NCBI GenBank assembly: GCA_019351895.1 | Contig: JABBOH010000013.1 | Location: forward strand, 20,258 to 84,257 | DNA from: Pseudomonadota bacterium | Lineage (GTDB): Bacteria > Pseudomonadota > Alphaproteobacteria > Acetobacterales > Acetobacteraceae | Direction of reading: 5' to 3' | Length of the DNA: 64,000 nt | In this document: positions 1 through 9,412 of the stretch, piece after piece | How positions within the stretch are numbered: position 1 is the first letter of the stretch | Layout of the letters: each line of letters opens with the position of its first letter | The notes under the pieces: model-generated | What the model saw: only the letters and a program-made list of their open reading frames with translations | Databases searched by the model: none | What the model was told of the DNA's origin: nothing | Position numbers and translations under genes: made by a program

Positions 1-439
1 GTGCGCTGTCCTGGTCGCCCGGTTCGAGGACATGCCGATCATGCCAGTGGGTGGTGCCATGGCCGTGCCGTCCGCAGCGGCACTCGTCGGAGCCGCCGCC
101 GGAACGCCTCCGCAAGCGGCCCCACCGCCCGCCCCGGTGACCGCATATCGCGACCCCCTCAAACAGGCGGTCCTCACCGACGGAATGCGGTCCGTTCGGC
201 AGGCGCTCAACCGTCCCGGCTACGCCGCCTTCAGCGGCAGCTTTGTTAATGAAGCCGCGAGCAACGTGGTGACGCTATGCGGTGAGGTGGCCGGAACTTC
301 CGGCTACAACAGCGCAAGCGGCAGGCAGCGTTTCGTCTCGGTGTTCGGGCAGGCGGCGGCGACGAGTCTGGAGGGGACCGACCCATCCTTCCAAGTGCTC
401 TGGAATCGCGTCTGCGCGCGGGGTCAGACCTCCCTTTAG
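1..439 (+). CDS. Hypothetical protein, probably 5'-truncated by the window edge
   Basis: The reading frame is open from base 2 with no stop before it, so the gene may begin outside the window. The first internal ATG is at 32. From there the product is 135 residues with an Ala/Pro-rich N-terminal part (about residues 8-45) that could be the end of a signal peptide plus a linker. A compact C-terminal part holds two cysteines, at about residues 83 and 128 (motifs TLCGEV and NRVCARG), compatible with a disulfide in an exported protein. I do not recognise the family. The gene stands alone, with the next gene on the other strand. Confidence 0.5.
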   Translation, partial: CAVLVARFEDMPIMPVGGAMAVPSAAALVGAAAGTPPQAAPPPAPVTAYRDPLKQAVLTDGMRSVRQALNRPGYAAFSGSFVNEAASNVVTLCGEVAGTSGYNSASGRQRFVSVFGQAAATSLEGTDPSFQVLWNRVCARGQTSL

Positions 440-491
440 CCGCGGTGTTTGGGGCAAGGTCGCTGCCCGTCCTCCTCGGCGCTGCCGGGCC

Positions 492-677
492 CTATAGGGG
501 CTTGTCCGGCCCGTATTTCTCCAAGGCCCCCGCGGGGAACGCATCCCGGACCTGACGATCCCCAACCGACCAAACGCACCAAACTTCGCCCGCTGCACCC
601 TCAGGGTTGATGACGGTCATGACCGGACCGCCTGACTTCAGTCGAACCCGGTCGGATACTCGCAAATCGCTGGACAT
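492..677 (-). CDS. YodC-like small protein (DUF2158 family)
   Basis: This 61-residue protein has the signature of the YodC/DUF2158 family: a start of the form VSDRVRLKSGGPVMTV, then a VWCVWSV segment. This matches the family pattern V-x-LKSGGP-x-MTV followed by WCxWF. Family members are about 60-80 residues, so this one is full length. The fold is expected to be a small SH3-like beta barrel, and the biochemical role is unknown. The gene is monocistronic and convergent with the hypothetical gene ending at 439. Confidence 0.75.
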   Translation of the reverse strand: MSSDLRVSDRVRLKSGGPVMTVINPEGAAGEVWCVWSVGDRQVRDAFPAGALEKYGPDKPL

Positions 678-824
678 CCAGACTCTCCCTTTTCACGTTA
701 TAGACGATCGGGACATCGTCGTTTGGGTGAAGAGATTGGCTGCCACTGCCGTCGGTTCATTACACGCCTGCGCGACGAGGCCGCGGCCCGGTTGCCGCGC
801 GATCGACCGGGACACCTGCGCCTG

Positions 825-1040
825 ATGCTGAAACGTTTCGCAGCACGTGCCCGCCGGTACTGCGAGCACCCCGATCCCCGTGTGGCCGCCGGCAATGTGG
901 TTGCGCTCATGGTAGGGGCCAACGGGCCGCTGTATCCGATCTACGTCTGGTACCTCGTGAGCGTCATGGGGTTCACCGGCTTTCTCGGGCTTGTGTTCGC
1001 GGGCCTGCTGGCGCGAGCCGAGGCTGGCACGTCAAACTGA
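825..1040 (+). CDS. Small hypothetical membrane protein
   Basis: The 71-residue product starts at ATG 825. It has a basic N-terminus (MLKRFAARARR), a short polar stretch (CEHPDPRVAAGN) and two hydrophobic segments at about residues 24-40 and 43-62. This suggests a small inner-membrane protein with two helices. The frame also opens further upstream (possible start at 723), but that extension is Arg-rich and looks non-coding, so I prefer the shorter version. No family was recognised. It lies 30 bp upstream of the dehalogenase gene on the same strand and could be cotranscribed with it. Confidence 0.5.
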   Translation: MLKRFAARARRYCEHPDPRVAAGNVVALMVGANGPLYPIYVWYLVSVMGFTGFLGLVFAGLLARAEAGTSN

Positions 1041-1070
1041 GGCCATGCCGGGCGGCGGAGGAGTTGGCAC

Positions 1071-1763
1071 ATGGCGGACGAGGCGGCGCCGAAGGTTCTC
1101 GTTTTCGACGTGAACGAGACCCTGCTCGACATCACCGTGCTGGAGCCGCTGTTCGCGCGGATCTTCGGTGAGGCGAGAGCAATGCGCGAGTGGTTCGCGC
1201 AACTCGTGCTCTACTCAGAGGCATTGACCCTGGCGGGTCTGTACATCCCGTTCGGCAGCCTGGGCGCGGGCGCCTTGCGCATGCTCGGGCAGGTTCGGGG
1301 CGTAGTGGTAACGGATGGCGAGGTCGCGGAGTTGCGGGCGCTGATGCGGTCCATGCCCGCGCATCCCGAGGTTGCGGAGGCGCTCGCGACCCTGCGCGAT
1401 GCAGGATTCCGTCTCGTGACCCTGACGAACTCGGCGCCGGACCCGGAGCGCAGCCCGCTCGAGCGGGCGGGGCTTGCCGGATACTTCGAGCAGATGTTCA
1501 CGGTCGATGCCGTGCGCCGTTTCAAGCCTGCGCCGGAGTGCTACGGGCAGGTGGCGCGGGCGCTCGAGGTGGGTTTCCCCGATCTCTGTCTCGTTGCCGC
1601 CCATATGTGGGACACGCTCGGGGCTCAAGCGCTCGGTTGCCGCGGCGCGCTGGTGGCGCGGCCCGGGAATGCGGTTCTGCCTGTGGAGGGCGTGCCCCAG
1701 CCGGATATCGTGGCCGCCGATCTGGCGGTGCTCGCAAAGGCCATCGTTCTCAGGTGGTGCTAA
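1071..1763 (+). CDS. Haloacid dehalogenase, type II (HAD superfamily)
   Basis: The protein is predicted to hydrolyse (S)-2-haloalkanoic acids to 2-hydroxyacids in the cytoplasm. Its 230 residues fit the family (220-250). Motif I is FDVNETLLD, with the nucleophile Asp13 and Asn15 at the position where phosphatases carry a second Asp, as in true dehalogenases. Motif II is TLTNS (118-121), motif III is Lys152 in FKPAPECY, and motif IV is AAHMWDTLGA with Asp181; the HxWD form of motif IV is typical of 2-haloacid dehalogenases. The natural substrate could equally be another small phosphate or halide ester. It may form a short operon with the small membrane protein 30 bp upstream. Confidence 0.85.
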   Translation: MADEAAPKVLVFDVNETLLDITVLEPLFARIFGEARAMREWFAQLVLYSEALTLAGLYIPFGSLGAGALRMLGQVRGVVVTDGEVAELRALMRSMPAHPEVAEALATLRDAGFRLVTLTNSAPDPERSPLERAGLAGYFEQMFTVDAVRRFKPAPECYGQVARALEVGFPDLCLVAAHMWDTLGAQALGCRGALVARPGNAVLPVEGVPQPDIVAADLAVLAKAIVLRWC

Positions 1764-1775
1764 CGGAGGCTGACA

Positions 1776-1866
<91 letters not shown>

Positions 1867-1927
1867 GCAGGGAAGCGGCTTATATGAAGGATCGTCCTCG
1901 CCCGCAACCCGCAAGAGCGGGCTGGCC

Positions 1928-2824
1928 TCAGGCCATCACCTCGTAACGCGGGAAGACAGGCGACGGCGGCACCATGTCGTGCCCCTGCACGGGATCGGAC
2001 TTGCGAGACGGCATGGGGCCGAAGGGGCGCCAACCCACCCGCGCCTCGATGCGAGCCGCTGCCTCACGCACGGCGGTTGCGTAGGTGTCGAGCGACTCGC
2101 GCACCCGCAGTTCAGGCATGATGATGCTGATCGTCATCTCGCAGATGCCGGAGGCGTTGGTGATCGGGGCGGCGATACAGGCGATGCCCTCATCCGTGCC
2201 GCTGAGCTGGCTTGCATAGCCGAGACGACGAGCCTCGTCGCATAGCGCGACAAACTGCGCGGGATCGATCGGCGCGCGGCCCGTGGCGGACGGCACGGCG
2301 TTCTGGCGGAAAATTTCCAGCTGCTCGTGCTGCGGAAGGTGAGCCAGGAAAAATCGCCCTGACACGCTCCAGTTGATCGGCACGCGCGCGCCGATCCGGC
2401 TCGAAACCCGCAGGTTGCGAGATGCTTCCGCCATGTCCTGGATGACCACGAAGCCTTCGTGCCGGGCGCAGATCTGGACAGTCTCTCCGAGGTCATGGGC
2501 CAACCGGCGCATTTCCGTCCGCGCCTCCCGCAGGAGATCGACATTGCGTCCGTAGGCCAGGCCGTAGTGATACATGCGGCTGCCGAACCAGACGGCGCCG
2601 CCGCTGTCCCGCTCCAGCAGGCCGGCCTGCACCAGCGCATCCACGACGCCGTAGATCGTGGACACAGGCGCGTGGATCGCCTTCGCGAGATCGTAGGCCG
2701 ACGTGGATTTACCCTCCACCACGAGGCGGTCCAGCACCTGCGTCGCGCGCAGAAGACCGCTCATACGCGATCGCGTCGTGGTCGGCCCGTCTTCGGGTGT
2801 GAATGGATTGACTTCGGCGTCCAT
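1928..2824 (-). CDS. IclR-family transcriptional regulator
   Basis: This 298-residue protein has the IclR layout. A winged helix-turn-helix sits at about residues 20-85 (SAYDLAKAIHAPVSTIYGVVDALVQAGLLER), followed by an IclR effector-binding domain with motifs such as IGARVPINWSVSGRFFLAH and a C-terminal helix. I chose ATG 2824, giving MDAEVNPF, because GGGGAGGAG lies just upstream; the frame opens 49 codons further but that part is atypical. It is on the same strand as the RND operon, 231 bp downstream of it and separated by a large hairpin, so it probably has its own promoter. The ligand and targets are unknown. Confidence 0.88.
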   Translation of the reverse strand: MDAEVNPFTPEDGPTTTRSRMSGLLRATQVLDRLVVEGKSTSAYDLAKAIHAPVSTIYGVVDALVQAGLLERDSGGAVWFGSRMYHYGLAYGRNVDLLREARTEMRRLAHDLGETVQICARHEGFVVIQDMAEASRNLRVSSRIGARVPINWSVSGRFFLAHLPQHEQLEIFRQNAVPSATGRAPIDPAQFVALCDEARRLGYASQLSGTDEGIACIAAPITNASGICEMTISIIMPELRVRESLDTYATAVREAAARIEARVGWRPFGPMPSRKSDPVQGHDMVPPSPVFPRYEVMA

Positions 2825-3000
2825 GGCCTCGCTCCTCCCCGTCACGGACGGCGTACAGACGCTGTCGCGACGATCAGTCCTGCCGGCTGACTGGGCCGGT
2901 AAAGACGGATATGTGGCCATAAACCTGCGCCGTGCAACAGTCTTAGAACGAATGATACAGTTGCGCGTCACATAGTCCGGCCGGTGAATACACCGAATTC

Positions 3001-3041
3001 TCGAACCATTTCATGCTGCATTGCAGCAAGAAATGGTTCGA
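3001..3041. terminator. 41-nt near-perfect hairpin downstream of the RND operon
   Basis: A 12-bp outer stem (TCGAACCATTTC at 3001-3012 with its exact complement at 3030-3041) is followed by a single A-A mismatch and a 6-bp inner stem (TGCTGC/GCAGCA) closing an ATT loop. It lies 15 bases past the stop codon of the last RND gene. No run of T follows on either strand, so it is not a classical intrinsic terminator. It could stabilise the mRNA 3' end, terminate with Rho, or be a protein-binding palindrome. Its arm at 3035-3041 is shared with a second hairpin. Confidence 0.55.
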
Positions 3042-3054
3042 CTTCAGTCGAGCC
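3035..3054. repeat. Second hairpin overlapping the 41-nt hairpin
   Basis: Bases 3035-3042 (GGTTCGAC) pair with 3047-3054 (GTCGAGCC) around a TTCA loop, with one G-T wobble. The first seven bases are the same ones used by the outer stem of the 3001-3041 hairpin, so on RNA the two folds exclude each other. It begins two bases beyond the stop codon of the RND gene. Confidence 0.5.
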
Positions 3055-3055
3055 T

Positions 3056-6000
3056 TCAGGCCGGCAACGCCACTTTGCGCAGCCGCGGCTTGCGTTGGAG
3101 CGCAACATAGATCACGGGCGTCGTGTAGAGCGTGAGCATCTGCGAAACGATCAGGCCGCCGATGATGGCGATCCCGAGCGGGCGGCGATACTCGTAGCCG
3201 ATACCAAAAGCGAAGGCGAGCGGCATGGCCCCGAGCAGCGCCGCGAGCGTCGTCATGATGATCGGGCGGAAGCGCGCGATGCAGGCCTCCTTGATCGCCT
3301 CGACGGGCGCGAGCCCGCGATGCCGTTCCGCTTCCAGGGCGAAATCGACCATCATGATGGCGTTCTTCTTCACGATCCCCATAAGCAGGAAGATGCCGAT
3401 GATCGCGATGATGGAGAGGGGCGTGCCCGTCGCCAGCAAGGCCAGAAGCGCGCCGACGCCGGCCGACGGCAAGGTCGAGAGGATGGTCAGCGGCTGGGTC
3501 AGGCTTTCATACAGCACGCCGAGCACGACATAGATCGCGAGCAGTGCAGCGAGCAGCAGCAACGGCTCGGAATTCGCCGACTGCTGGAACAGCTTGGCGT
3601 TGCCTGCGAACTCGGCGTGGATGTCGCCAGGCAGGAAGATCGCCTGCGTCGCCTGCTGTACCAGCGCCTCGCCCTGGCTCACCGACGTTCCGGTCTTGAG
3701 GCTGAAGCTGACGGTCGCCTCGGGGAACTGCCCCTGATGACGTACGGTGAGCGGCGCGCTCCCATGCTCGACATGGGCGACGGCCGATAGAGGCACCTGA
3801 TGCCCCGTGGTGCTCGTCACATAGACCCGGTCGAGTTGAGAAGGGTCGACCTGCAGCCTGGGCAGCGCCTCCAGCACGACCTTGTACTGGTTGCGCTGCT
3901 GGTAGATGGTCGAGATCTGACGCTGGGCGAAGGAGTTGTTGAGCGCCTGATCGATCGCGCTCATCTGGACGTTCATCCGGGCGGCCGCGTTGCGGTCGAC
4001 GACCAGATCGGCCTCGGGGCCGGCCTTATCCTGATCGCTCGTCACATCCGTCAGCTGTGGAATTGTCTTCAGCTTGGCCTCGAGCTTGTGCGCCCAAAGT
4101 TGCAGCTCGGCCAGATTATCACCGCTCAGCACGAAGTCGTAGTCGGCGGCGCTGGAACGCCCGCCCGTCCGCAAATCCTGTTGCGCCATCAGGAACGTCT
4201 GGATGCCGGCGATCTGCGCCAGGGGCTTGCGCAGCCGCGCGATCACGACCTTGTCCGAGACATGGCGCTCGTCTATCGGCTTAAGCGAGATGTAGAGGTT
4301 GCCGCGATTGAGCGACGAGAAGCCGCTGGCGACGCCGATGCGCGAGCCGACTTCGGCGATCGCCGGGTCCTTCAGCAGCACCGCGACCACACGGCGCTGG
4401 AGCTTCTCCATGGCCTTGAACGAGATGTCGGGCGCCGCCTGCGTCTGGCCCATCAGGAGGCCGGTGTCCTCGCTCGGCAGGAAGCTTTTCGGCACGATGA
4501 CATAAAGCCAGACTGTGAAGATGATGGTGCCAACCATCACCAGATTCATCAGGATCCGGTGGCGCAGCACCCAGTCCAGGCTGCGGCCGTAGCCGCGCAG
4601 CACGGTGCTGAACCCGCGCTCGAAACCGACGCCGAGTTGCCGTCCGACGCGGCGATGGAACGTGCGGCGCGTCCTCGGGTTCTGCGACCGCATGAACCAG
4701 GCGCAGATCATCGGCGTGACCGTCAGCGACACGGCGGCCGAGATCACGACCGCCATCACCAGCGTCGTCGCGAATTCGTGGAACAGCCTGCCCATGATGC
4801 CGGGCATGAAGACCATTGGGGAGAACACCGCGACCAGCGAGATCGTGATCGACATCACCGTGAAGCCGATCTGCCGGGAACCGCGCAGTGCCGCGCGCAT
4901 CGGCGGCATCCCTTGTTCCACATGCGAATGGATATTCTCGATCATGACGATGGCGTCGTCGACGACGAAGCCGACCGAGATCGTGATGGCGAGCAGCGAG
5001 AAGTTGTCGATGGTGAAGCCCTCGAACCACATGCCGGCGAGGGTGCCGGCGATCGAGAGCGGGATGGTGACGCCGGCGGCGATGGTCAGGACCGTGCGCT
5101 GCAGAAAGACCAGCACGACGGACAGCACCAGGAGGACGGTGATGAGCAGCGTGTACTGAACATCGGCGACACTCGCCCGGATCGTCGTCGTGCGGTCGGT
5201 GAGGATGGTCTCGTGGATGCCGCTCGGCATCAGCTTCATGATCTCGGGGATGAGCTTCTTCACGCCGTCGACGGTCTGGATGACGTTGGCGCCCGGCTCC
5301 TTGGTGATGTCGAGCAGAATGGCCGGTTTCTGGCCGTCCCAGGCGGCGAGCTTCAGCGTCGCCACGCTGTTGATGACGTTCCCAAGGGTGCGGAGATGTA
5401 CGACCCCGTCCTTGGCCGCCTTGACGACCAGCCCGCCGTATTGTCGCGCGGTGGTGAGCTGACCGTTGACCTGCAGCGTCTCCGCGCGCTCCGGCCCCTG
5501 GATGGTGCCGATCGGCTGGATGACGTTGGCATTTCCGATGGTCTGGCTGATCGTCTGGGCCGACAGGCCGGTGAGCGCGACGGCGGTCGGGTTCAGCTGC
5601 ACGCGCACCGCGGGCTTGTCGGCGCCGCTCTCGGACACCTGGGCCACGCCCGGCGCCTGCGACAGCCGTTGCACCAGGATCGTGTCCACGGCGTCGTAGA
5701 TCTGGGCGATCGAGAGCGTGTCCGAGGTGAGCGCGATTGTCAGCACCGGCGCGTCGGAGGGGTTGAACTTGCGGTAATAGGGCGCGCTCGGCAGGTCGGA
5801 CGGGAGATCGGCCGCCGAGGCGTTGATCGCGGCCTGCACGTCCGCCGCCGCCGCGTCGATGTTCCGGTTCACGTCGAAAATGCAGATGATCGAGGTCGAG
5901 CCGGTTGAGCTGAGCGAGGTCAGCTCGTTCATGCCGGGTATCTGGCCAAGATGGCGTTCAAGCGGTGCCGCTATCGAATTCGCCATGGTCTCGGGGCTGG

Positions 6001-6160
6001 CGCCGGGGCGGCTCGCGAACACCACCACCGCCGGCAGATCGACATTCGGCAGCGAGGCGACGGGGAGGAAGAAATACGCGACACCGCCGGCGATCATGAG
6101 CCCGATCGCCAGCAGAATCGTGCCCACGGGCCGCCGGATAAAGGGCGTGGAGATCGACAC
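3056..6160 (-). CDS. RND efflux permease, second pump subunit (HAE1/MdtC-like)
   Basis: This is a 1034-residue inner-membrane proton/drug antiporter. It starts at GTG 6160 with the usual N-terminal signature (STPFIRRPVGTILLAIGL) and has the 12-helix RND architecture: TM1, a large periplasmic loop, the helix 2-6 block with the conserved FVVDDAIVMIEN motif (Asp pair of TM4), the second loop and TM8-12. The Lys of the relay is visible in MGIVKKNAIMMVDFALEA. The N-terminal sequence lacks the AcrB-type MxxFF start and fits the MdtB/MdtC/MuxC group that works as heteromeric pairs. It is the last gene of the operon, 6 bp after the first RND subunit. Confidence 0.93.
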   Translation of the reverse strand: MSISTPFIRRPVGTILLAIGLMIAGGVAYFFLPVASLPNVDLPAVVVFASRPGASPETMANSIAAPLERHLGQIPGMNELTSLSSTGSTSIICIFDVNRNIDAAAADVQAAINASAADLPSDLPSAPYYRKFNPSDAPVLTIALTSDTLSIAQIYDAVDTILVQRLSQAPGVAQVSESGADKPAVRVQLNPTAVALTGLSAQTISQTIGNANVIQPIGTIQGPERAETLQVNGQLTTARQYGGLVVKAAKDGVVHLRTLGNVINSVATLKLAAWDGQKPAILLDITKEPGANVIQTVDGVKKLIPEIMKLMPSGIHETILTDRTTTIRASVADVQYTLLITVLLVLSVVLVFLQRTVLTIAAGVTIPLSIAGTLAGMWFEGFTIDNFSLLAITISVGFVVDDAIVMIENIHSHVEQGMPPMRAALRGSRQIGFTVMSITISLVAVFSPMVFMPGIMGRLFHEFATTLVMAVVISAAVSLTVTPMICAWFMRSQNPRTRRTFHRRVGRQLGVGFERGFSTVLRGYGRSLDWVLRHRILMNLVMVGTIIFTVWLYVIVPKSFLPSEDTGLLMGQTQAAPDISFKAMEKLQRRVVAVLLKDPAIAEVGSRIGVASGFSSLNRGNLYISLKPIDERHVSDKVVIARLRKPLAQIAGIQTFLMAQQDLRTGGRSSAADYDFVLSGDNLAELQLWAHKLEAKLKTIPQLTDVTSDQDKAGPEADLVVDRNAAARMNVQMSAIDQALNNSFAQRQISTIYQQRNQYKVVLEALPRLQVDPSQLDRVYVTSTTGHQVPLSAVAHVEHGSAPLTVRHQGQFPEATVSFSLKTGTSVSQGEALVQQATQAIFLPGDIHAEFAGNAKLFQQSANSEPLLLLAALLAIYVVLGVLYESLTQPLTILSTLPSAGVGALLALLATGTPLSIIAIIGIFLLMGIVKKNAIMMVDFALEAERHRGLAPVEAIKEACIARFRPIIMTTLAALLGAMPLAFAFGIGYEYRRPLGIAIIGGLIVSQMLTLYTTPVIYVALQRKPRLRKVALPA

Positions 6161-6166
6161 GCGGTC

Positions 6167-9100
6167 TCAGCCCGGCTGGCTGGCCGCGGCGGCCGAGCGG
6201 CGGCGCGGCACTGGGCGCAGCCGCTCCATCGCAAGATAGATCACAGGCGTGGTGTACAGCGTCAGCAACTGGCTGAGCAGAAGGCCGCCGACGATGGTGA
6301 TGCCGAGCGGCCGGCGCAGTTCGGAGCCCGCACCGCCCTGGATGATCAGCGGCAGCGCGCCGAGGAGGGCTGCCATCGTCGTCATCATGATCGGCCGGAA
6401 GCGCAACAGGCAGGCTTGTTCAATGGCCTGGGCTGCGGTTTTGCGGCCCGTGCTCTGCGCCTCGATCGCGAAGTCGATCATCATGATCGCGTTCTTCTTC
6501 ACGATGCCCATGAGCAGGACGACCCCGACCAAAGCCACGATGGAGAGGTCGTTGCCGGTCACGATCAGCGCCAGCAGCGCGCCGATGCCGGCCGAGGGGA
6601 GCGTCGAGAGGATCGTCACCGGGTGGATCGTGCTTTCGTACAGCACGCCGAGCACGATGTAGATCACCACGATGGCGGCGAGGATCAGCCAGGGCTCAGA
6701 GGCGAGGGAGCTCTGGAATTCGGCGGCGTCACCCTGGTAGCTGCCGGAGATGGTGCCCGGCACGCCAATCTCGGTCTCGGCGCGGGAAATCGCGTCGACC
6801 GCCGCGCCGAGGGAGACGCCCGGCGCGAGATCGAACCCGATGGTGGCGGCCGGGAACTGCTCGTCATGCATGATGGAGAGCGGCGTCGTTCCGCGCGTGA
6901 CGCTGGCGAAGGCGTCCAGCGGCACCTGCGCGGAGGTGCTGGAGGATGTGCCCGTCGAAGCCGTGGTCGTCGCCGTCTGCGTGTTGGAACTGCCGGAGGA
7001 GACGGCGGTGCTGCTCGAGGACGAACTCGTGTTGTTGCTGGTGTTCGCGGTGCTGGCGCTCGAATTGGACGCCCCGCTGCTTACCACGTTGCCGGGGAAA
7101 TAGAGGCGGTTGAGCAGGTCCGGGCTGCTGGCGAACCGTGGATCGACCTCCAAGATGACGCGATACTGGTTGCTCTGGCCGAAGATGGTGGAGACCTGCC
7201 GCTGCCCGAAGGCATCGTCGAGAATATTCTCGACCGTCTGCATCGAGACGCCGAGCCGCATCGCCTCGGCGCGGTGGACATGGATCGAGATGGCGCCGCC
7301 ATCGTTCTGCTGGTCGCTGCTGACATGGGCGAGCTGGGGCAGGGTCTGCAGCTTGGCCAGCAGCCTCGGGACGAATGCATTGAGTTCCTTCGCGTCCGTG
7401 TCGGTCAGCTGATACTGATAGGCGGTGCGCGTAATGCTGGTGCCGAGCTGGATGTCCTGCACCGGCTGATAATAGATGGTCAGGCCCGGAATATCGGCCG
7501 CCGCCTGCCGCAGCTCGCTCACGATCTCCGTGACGCCGGGTCGCTGGCCGATCGGCGCGAGCGTGATGGTGATCTGGCCGGAGTTGGGCGTCGTGTTCGC
7601 GGTGCCGGTGCCCACGTCGGAGACGACGTTGGTGACGCCGGGCACCGTGCGGAAAGCCGCCGCCGCTCGGCTCTGCAGCGCGATCATGGCCGGGATCGAG
7701 ATCTGCTGAGAGGCATCGGTGACCGCGATGACCGAGCCGGTGTCCTGCTGCGGCAGGAAGCCCTTCGGCACGACGACATAGAGCAGGATGGTGCCGACGA
7801 GCGTCCCGGCCGAGATGAGCAGCACGAGCAACTGGCGGCGCAGCACCCAGATCAGCGTGACGCGGTAGAAGGCGAGCAGACGGTCGAATCCGGCTTCCGC
7901 CACCCTGGCAGGCCATGCCGGCCGCTCGTCCGACATGGGGCGCAGCAGCCGCCCGCACATCATCGGCGTCAGCGTCAGCGAGATGACCGCTGAGACGATG
8001 ACCGCGACCGAGAGCGTGACGGCGAATTCGTGGAACAGCTTGCCGACCACACCCGACATGAACAGCAGCGGGATGAAGACGGCGATCAGCGAGATCGTCA
8101 GCGAGATGATGGTGAAGCCGATCTGCCGCGCGCCGCGATAGGCGGCCTCGAGCGGCGGAACCCCATCCTCGATGAAGCGCACGACATTCTCGATCATGAC
8201 GATCGCGTCGTCGACGACGAAACCGGCCGCGACGGTCAGCGCCATCAGCGAGAGGTTATCGAGGCCGTAGCCGAGGAAATACATGATGCCGAAGGTGCCG
8301 ATGAGCGACAGCGGCAGCGCGAGGCCCGGGATGATGGTGGCGCGGACCGACCCCAGGAACAGGTAGATGACCAGCACCACGAGCAGAATGCTGAGGAGCA
8401 GGGTGAACTGCACGTCGTTCACGGACGCGCGGATGGTTGTCGTGCGGTCGCTGACCAGGGTGAGCTTCACGCTGCCCGGCAGCGTCTTCTCGAGCTTGGG
8501 TAGCGCCTGCTTCACGAGGTCGGCTGTCGCGACGATGTTGGCGCCGGGTTCGCGCTGGATGGTGAGCACGACCGCCGGCCGGCCGTTGAACCGGACATCC
8601 GTCTGGTTGTTCTCCATGCCGGTGACGACGCGCCCCACGTCGCGCACGCGCACCGGCGCCCCGTTCCTCCAGGCGACCACGAGGTTTGAATAGGCGTCCG
8701 CGCTCTCCAACTGGTCGTTGGCGCCGATGGTGAAGGACTGGGTCGGGCCGTCGAACCCGCCCTTGGAGCCGTTCTGGTTGCCGTTGGTCACGGCGTTTCG
8801 AACGTCCTCCAGCGACAGGCTATAGGCCGCGAGCCGCGCCGGATCGATCTGGATGCGGTAGGCTTGGCGCAGGCCGCCGAGCACGGTGACCTGCCCGACG
8901 CCGCTGATCTGGCTGAGCTTCGGCTGCAGCAGCGTAACGGCGTCATCCGCGAGGTTGTAGAGCGGCACGGACGAGGAGGTCATCGCCAGTGTGACGATGG
9001 GCGTGTCGGCTGGATTGACCTTCGCATAGGTCGGCGGGTAGGGCAGCGATGTCGGCAGCGTCCCCGCCGACGCGTTGATCGCCGACTGCACGTCCTGAGC

Positions 9101-9412
9101 CGCGTTGTCGATGTCGCGGTTGAGCGCGAACTGCATGACGATCTGGCTGAGCCCCTGCGAACTCGTCGAGGTCATGCCGACGACGCCCTGGATCTCGCCG
9201 AGTTGGCGTTCAAGCGGAGCGGTGATGAGGTTCGCCACCGTGTCGGGCCCGGCGCCCGGCAACTGGGTCGTGACGACGATGGTTGGAAACTCCACCTCGG
9301 GCAACGAGGAGACGGGCAGTTCCATGTAGCCGAGCAAACCGGACAGCAGCACCGCGACGGCCAGGAGAGCCGTGGCGATCGGCCGCGCGATGAAGGGCGC
9401 CGAAACGTTCAC
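6167..9412 (-). CDS. RND efflux permease, first pump subunit (HAE1/MdtB-like) with a Ser-rich insertion
   Basis: A 1081-residue RND permease, somewhat longer than its partner. It has the same landmarks: APFIARPIATALLAVAVLL at the N-terminus, FVVDDAIVMIENV in TM4 and MGIVKKNAIMMIDFAIEA in TM10. The start is GTG 9412, overlapping the adaptor stop as GTGA, which implies translational coupling. The extra length is a low-complexity block of Ser/Thr/Ala/Asn/Gly at about residues 776-828 (DNA about 6930-7087) in the second periplasmic loop, between LYFPGN and QVPLDAFASV. That point normally lies at the docking/porter junction. The frame is intact across it, so the pump is probably functional. Confidence 0.93.
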   Translation of the reverse strand: MNVSAPFIARPIATALLAVAVLLSGLLGYMELPVSSLPEVEFPTIVVTTQLPGAGPDTVANLITAPLERQLGEIQGVVGMTSTSSQGLSQIVMQFALNRDIDNAAQDVQSAINASAGTLPTSLPYPPTYAKVNPADTPIVTLAMTSSSVPLYNLADDAVTLLQPKLSQISGVGQVTVLGGLRQAYRIQIDPARLAAYSLSLEDVRNAVTNGNQNGSKGGFDGPTQSFTIGANDQLESADAYSNLVVAWRNGAPVRVRDVGRVVTGMENNQTDVRFNGRPAVVLTIQREPGANIVATADLVKQALPKLEKTLPGSVKLTLVSDRTTTIRASVNDVQFTLLLSILLVVLVIYLFLGSVRATIIPGLALPLSLIGTFGIMYFLGYGLDNLSLMALTVAAGFVVDDAIVMIENVVRFIEDGVPPLEAAYRGARQIGFTIISLTISLIAVFIPLLFMSGVVGKLFHEFAVTLSVAVIVSAVISLTLTPMMCGRLLRPMSDERPAWPARVAEAGFDRLLAFYRVTLIWVLRRQLLVLLISAGTLVGTILLYVVVPKGFLPQQDTGSVIAVTDASQQISIPAMIALQSRAAAAFRTVPGVTNVVSDVGTGTANTTPNSGQITITLAPIGQRPGVTEIVSELRQAAADIPGLTIYYQPVQDIQLGTSITRTAYQYQLTDTDAKELNAFVPRLLAKLQTLPQLAHVSSDQQNDGGAISIHVHRAEAMRLGVSMQTVENILDDAFGQRQVSTIFGQSNQYRVILEVDPRFASSPDLLNRLYFPGNVVSSGASNSSASTANTSNNTSSSSSSTAVSSGSSNTQTATTTASTGTSSSTSAQVPLDAFASVTRGTTPLSIMHDEQFPAATIGFDLAPGVSLGAAVDAISRAETEIGVPGTISGSYQGDAAEFQSSLASEPWLILAAIVVIYIVLGVLYESTIHPVTILSTLPSAGIGALLALIVTGNDLSIVALVGVVLLMGIVKKNAIMMIDFAIEAQSTGRKTAAQAIEQACLLRFRPIMMTTMAALLGALPLIIQGGAGSELRRPLGITIVGGLLLSQLLTLYTTPVIYLAMERLRPVPRRRSAAAASQPG

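Larger units (their letters stand above)
2825..3055. other. Intergenic region between IclR gene and RND operon
   Basis: No credible coding frame is present on either strand. The region should carry the promoter of the IclR gene (minus strand) and the 3' end of the RND operon. Its right part is noticeably AT-richer than the surroundings and holds the two overlapping hairpins described separately (3001-3054). Confidence 0.6.

Noticed and set aside
3800..7993. Long plus-strand frames (3800-5908 and 5951-7993)
   Set aside because: They are antisense to the two RND pumps and contain Arg/Asp/His-rich, low-motif translations. No ribosome site or family is visible.
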